Shown here piece by piece: positions 61,865-64,000 of a stretch of 64,000 nt of DNA. This DNA is from Ramlibacter agri (GTDB taxonomy: Bacteria > Pseudomonadota > Gammaproteobacteria > Burkholderiales > Burkholderiaceae_C). Each line of letters begins with the position of its first letter. The first letter of the stretch is position 1. The notes beneath the pieces were generated by a model that ran no database searches, had not been told where the DNA came from, and worked only from the letters and a program-made list of their open reading frames with translations. Made by a program: the position numbers and the translations under genes. The stretch is from the NCBI RefSeq assembly GCF_012927085.1, contig NZ_JABBFX010000001.1:3766217-3830216 (forward strand). The letters are read 5' to 3'.

Positions 61865-63145
61865 TTGCGAAACCAGAACGTTCTCTTTATCCACCAGAAT
61901 TTCCCGGGGCAGTTCGTGCACGTGGCGAGCGCGCTGGCGGCCGCCGGCCACCAGGTGGTCGCCCTCGGCATCGAGGGGCGGCCGCTGAAGGGCGTGCGCT
62001 TCCTGCGCTATGCGCCGCCGCGCCTGCAGCGCGCGTCCGCGCTGGACACCGCGCGTGACTTCGAGGTGAAGGTCGCGCGCGGCCTGGCCTGCGCCGCCGC
62101 CATGCAGCGGCTGCAGCGCGAAGGCTTCGAGCCGGACATCGTGGTCGCCCATCCCGGCTGGGGCGAGGCGCTGTTCTGCAAGGACGTCTGGCCGCGCGCG
62201 CGCCTGGTCATCTACGCCGAGTTCTTCTATGGCGGCGAAGGCTCCGACTTCCTGTTCGACCCCGAGCTCTCCACCGACGGCCCGGAGCAGCGGGCGCGCC
62301 TGCGCCTGAAAAACACGGTGCACCTGCACGCTTTCGCCGCCGCGGACGCGATCTATTCGCCCACCGAGTGGCAGCGCAGCCGGCTGCCGCCCGAATACCG
62401 CGCCAAGGCGCAGGTGATGTTCGATGGCATCGACACCACGCGCGTCGCGCCGGACCCCGCGGCCACCATCCAGCTGCAGCGCGCGCAACTGCAGCTCGCG
62501 CCGGGCGACGAGGTGATCACCTTCGTCAACCGCAACCTCGAGCCCTATCGCGGCTTCCACGTGTTCATGCGGGCGTTGCCCGAACTGATGGAGCGCCGCC
62601 CGAATGCGCACTGCATCATCGTCGGCCGCGACTCGGTGAGCTACGGCTCGCCACCGAGCGGCGGTGGCACCTGGCGCGACGCGATGCTGAAGGAAGTCGG
62701 CGCCCGGCTGCCCGCCGGCCGCGTGCACTTCCTCGGCGGCCTGCCGTATGCCGACTACCTGCGCGTGCTGCAGGTCTCGGCCTGCCACGTGTACCTGACC
62801 TATCCCTTCGTGCTGTCCTGGAGCTGCCTGGAAGCCATGAGCGTGGGTTGCCCGATGGTGGCGAGCCGCACAGGCCCCGTGCAGGAAGTCGTCGAGCATG
62901 GCGCCACCGGCCGCCTGTTCGATTTCTTCGACGGGAAGCAACTCGTCGAAGAAGTCGTGGGCGTGCTGGAAAACCCGCAGGCCGCGCATGCGATGGGACG
63001 GCGCGCGCGTGAACTAGTGCGCGAAAGGTATGACCTGGCCAGCGTCTGCCTGCCGGGGCAACTGCGTGCCGTGCTGGGGGAAGACCCCTATCCGCGGGGG
63101 CGACCCCCCAAACGAGTGATGACGGTGAAAGCAACGGCCTGTTAG
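61865..63145 (+). CDS. Glycosyltransferase family 4 protein
   Basis: A 426-residue GT-B enzyme. The family normally starts just before NVLFIHQNFPGQFVHVASAL, so the TTG at 61865 is chosen; AAGGGGAG ten bases upstream supports it. A GTG at 61757 would add 36 unlike residues. The C-terminal domain has ITFVNRNLEPYRGFHVFMRALPEL, IIVGRD and the EX7E-like SWSCLEAMSVGCPMVAS. It precedes an RTX-repeat protein and may glycosylate it or make a surface sugar; the link is context only. Confidence 0.85.
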   Translation: MRNQNVLFIHQNFPGQFVHVASALAAAGHQVVALGIEGRPLKGVRFLRYAPPRLQRASALDTARDFEVKVARGLACAAAMQRLQREGFEPDIVVAHPGWGEALFCKDVWPRARLVIYAEFFYGGEGSDFLFDPELSTDGPEQRARLRLKNTVHLHAFAAADAIYSPTEWQRSRLPPEYRAKAQVMFDGIDTTRVAPDPAATIQLQRAQLQLAPGDEVITFVNRNLEPYRGFHVFMRALPELMERRPNAHCIIVGRDSVSYGSPPSGGGTWRDAMLKEVGARLPAGRVHFLGGLPYADYLRVLQVSACHVYLTYPFVLSWSCLEAMSVGCPMVASRTGPVQEVVEHGATGRLFDFFDGKQLVEEVVGVLENPQAAHAMGRRARELVRERYDLASVCLPGQLRAVLGEDPYPRGRPPKRVMTVKATAC

Positions 63146-63185
63146 AAACCGCAACGCATTCACATCGACAAGGAGAGTCCGCGCC

Positions 63186-64000
63186 ATGGGTACCACCATC
63201 ATGAACGGAGATGCCAAAGACAATGACCTGATCGGCACTCCCGGTGCCGACACGATCAACGGTCTGGACGGCAACGACACGCTGGAGGGCCAGGGAGGCA
63301 ACGACTTTCTCGATGGTGGCGCAGGCAACGACAGCCTGCTGGGTGGCGCGGGCCAGGACGTGCTGGTCGGCGGGGCCGGCAACGACACGCTGGACGGCGG
63401 CGCCATCACCGACCTGGTGAACTACACCGACCTGAACTGGGTGCGTTTCGACGGCGCCACCACCGGGGTGGTGGTGGACCTGGGCGCCGGCACGGCGCAG
63501 GACGGACAGGGCGGCACCGACACGCTGGTCAACATCAACTGGGTGAGCGGCACGCAATACGACGACCGCCTGACCGGCGCGGCGACCAACATCTTCGAGC
63601 AGTTCGAAGGCGGCGCGGGCAACGACACGATCGACGGCGGGGCGATCGACGCGTCGAACAACTTCACCGGCGCGCGCGTGTCCTACCAGAACTCCAGCGG
63701 CGCCGTGACGGTGGACCTCGCCACCGGCCAGGCCCAGGATGGCATGGGCGGCACCGACACGCTGTCCAACATCAGCCAGGTGCGCGGCTCGAACTTCGCC
63801 GACCACCTGTACGGCAGCGACACGACGGCCTACGTCGAAGGCTTCGACGGGCGCGGCGGCAACGACACCATCGACGGGCGCGGCGGCATCGACCAGTACC
63901 GCATGGACGGCGCCACCACCGGCGGCAGCGTCGACCTGATGGCCGGCACGGCCAACGACGGCCAGGGCGGCACCGACACGCTGCTGAACATCGAGTGGGC
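63186..64000 (+). CDS. RTX (hemolysin-type) calcium-binding repeat protein, N-terminal part
   Basis: A secreted RTX protein truncated by the window end; the frame stays open to the last base (271 codons). AAGGAGAG precedes ATG 63186. Residues 15-75 contain glycine-rich nonapeptides (GLDGNDTLEGQGGND, GGAGNDSLLGG, GGAGNDTLDGG) that bind calcium in a beta-roll. After that come repeats of a longer unit built around TAQDGQGGTDTL, recurring at least three times. No Sec signal is present, which fits type I secretion through a C-terminal signal outside the window. Confidence 0.9.
   Translation, partial: MGTTIMNGDAKDNDLIGTPGADTINGLDGNDTLEGQGGNDFLDGGAGNDSLLGGAGQDVLVGGAGNDTLDGGAITDLVNYTDLNWVRFDGATTGVVVDLGAGTAQDGQGGTDTLVNINWVSGTQYDDRLTGAATNIFEQFEGGAGNDTIDGGAIDASNNFTGARVSYQNSSGAVTVDLATGQAQDGMGGTDTLSNISQVRGSNFADHLYGSDTTAYVEGFDGRGGNDTIDGRGGIDQYRMDGATTGGSVDLMAGTANDGQGGTDTLLNIEW

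Noticed and set aside
63230..63420. CRISPR-like direct repeats near the window end.
   Set aside because: They are the coding repeats of RTX nonapeptides in a continuous reading frame.

Overview
The window is dense, GC-rich chromosomal DNA from a betaproteobacterium, most likely of the Burkholderiales (Comamonadaceae-like, e.g. relatives of Ramlibacter or Variovorax). The case rests on gene families and order: yebC-purD-hemF-nadD-rsfS-rlmH-maf followed by rng, a DUF2950/DUF3300 pair, recC-recB-recD, and tight operons whose genes overlap by 1-4 nt. This placement is inferred from gene content, not from a database search. No stretch over 300 bases lacks a gene. The first gene lacks its 5' end and the last its 3' end.

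Layout. 1-5.7 kb: a forward catabolic operon with a B12-dependent acyl-CoA mutase (C-terminal part plus separate B12 subunit), thiolase, DUF35 partner, acyl-CoA ligase and MmgE/PrpD protein. 5.8-7.3 kb: a ketopantoate-reductase-like gene and a small HExxH protein. 7.3-7.9 kb: a ParDE-type toxin-antitoxin pair with a palindrome over its promoter. 8.1-10.9 kb: a CUT2-type sugar ABC importer. 10.8-18.3 kb (minus): an operon with a CodA-like deaminase, SnoaL-like protein, allantoinase-like deacetylase, PotABCD-type importer and Asp/Glu/hydantoin racemase homologue, which looks built for uptake and opening of an N-heterocycle or related amide. 18.8-27.5 kb (minus): a URC-type uracil-catabolism operon (GTP-cyclohydrolase-II-like URC1, DUF1688 URC4, Upp) continuing into an exported nucleosidase/phosphorylase and a BMP-family nucleoside ABC importer.

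27.5-41 kb: a solitary RAYT transposase, a HerA-like ATPase, then the housekeeping block yebC to maf. Between maf and rng sits a group of four exported envelope proteins whose divergent promoters share a conserved element (TGCGACCAARGTCCCAT), present as a 22-bp perfect palindrome in one gap and as a single copy in the other. rng and chrA follow. 41-47 kb: LPS genes (heptosyltransferase family, O-antigen ligase family, msbA, two GT2 glycosyltransferases). 47-49.7 kb: tolB-pal-cpoB without tolQRA beside them. 49.7-52.5 kb: a REP-like element, YeeE/YedE transporter, tcdA, tRNA-Lys(UUU) with a strong terminator, and a membrane protein with a zinc-ribbon-like head. 52.5-61.7 kb: recC-recB-recD. 61.8-64 kb: a GT4 glycosyltransferase and the start of an RTX-repeat protein.

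The most interesting parts are the URC/nucleoside-uptake operon, the neighbouring heterocycle operon (altered active-site positions in its racemase and deaminase), the palindromic shared promoter element of the envelope-protein block, and several genes whose likely -10 box lies only 6-8 nt before the start codon, suggesting leaderless mRNAs.
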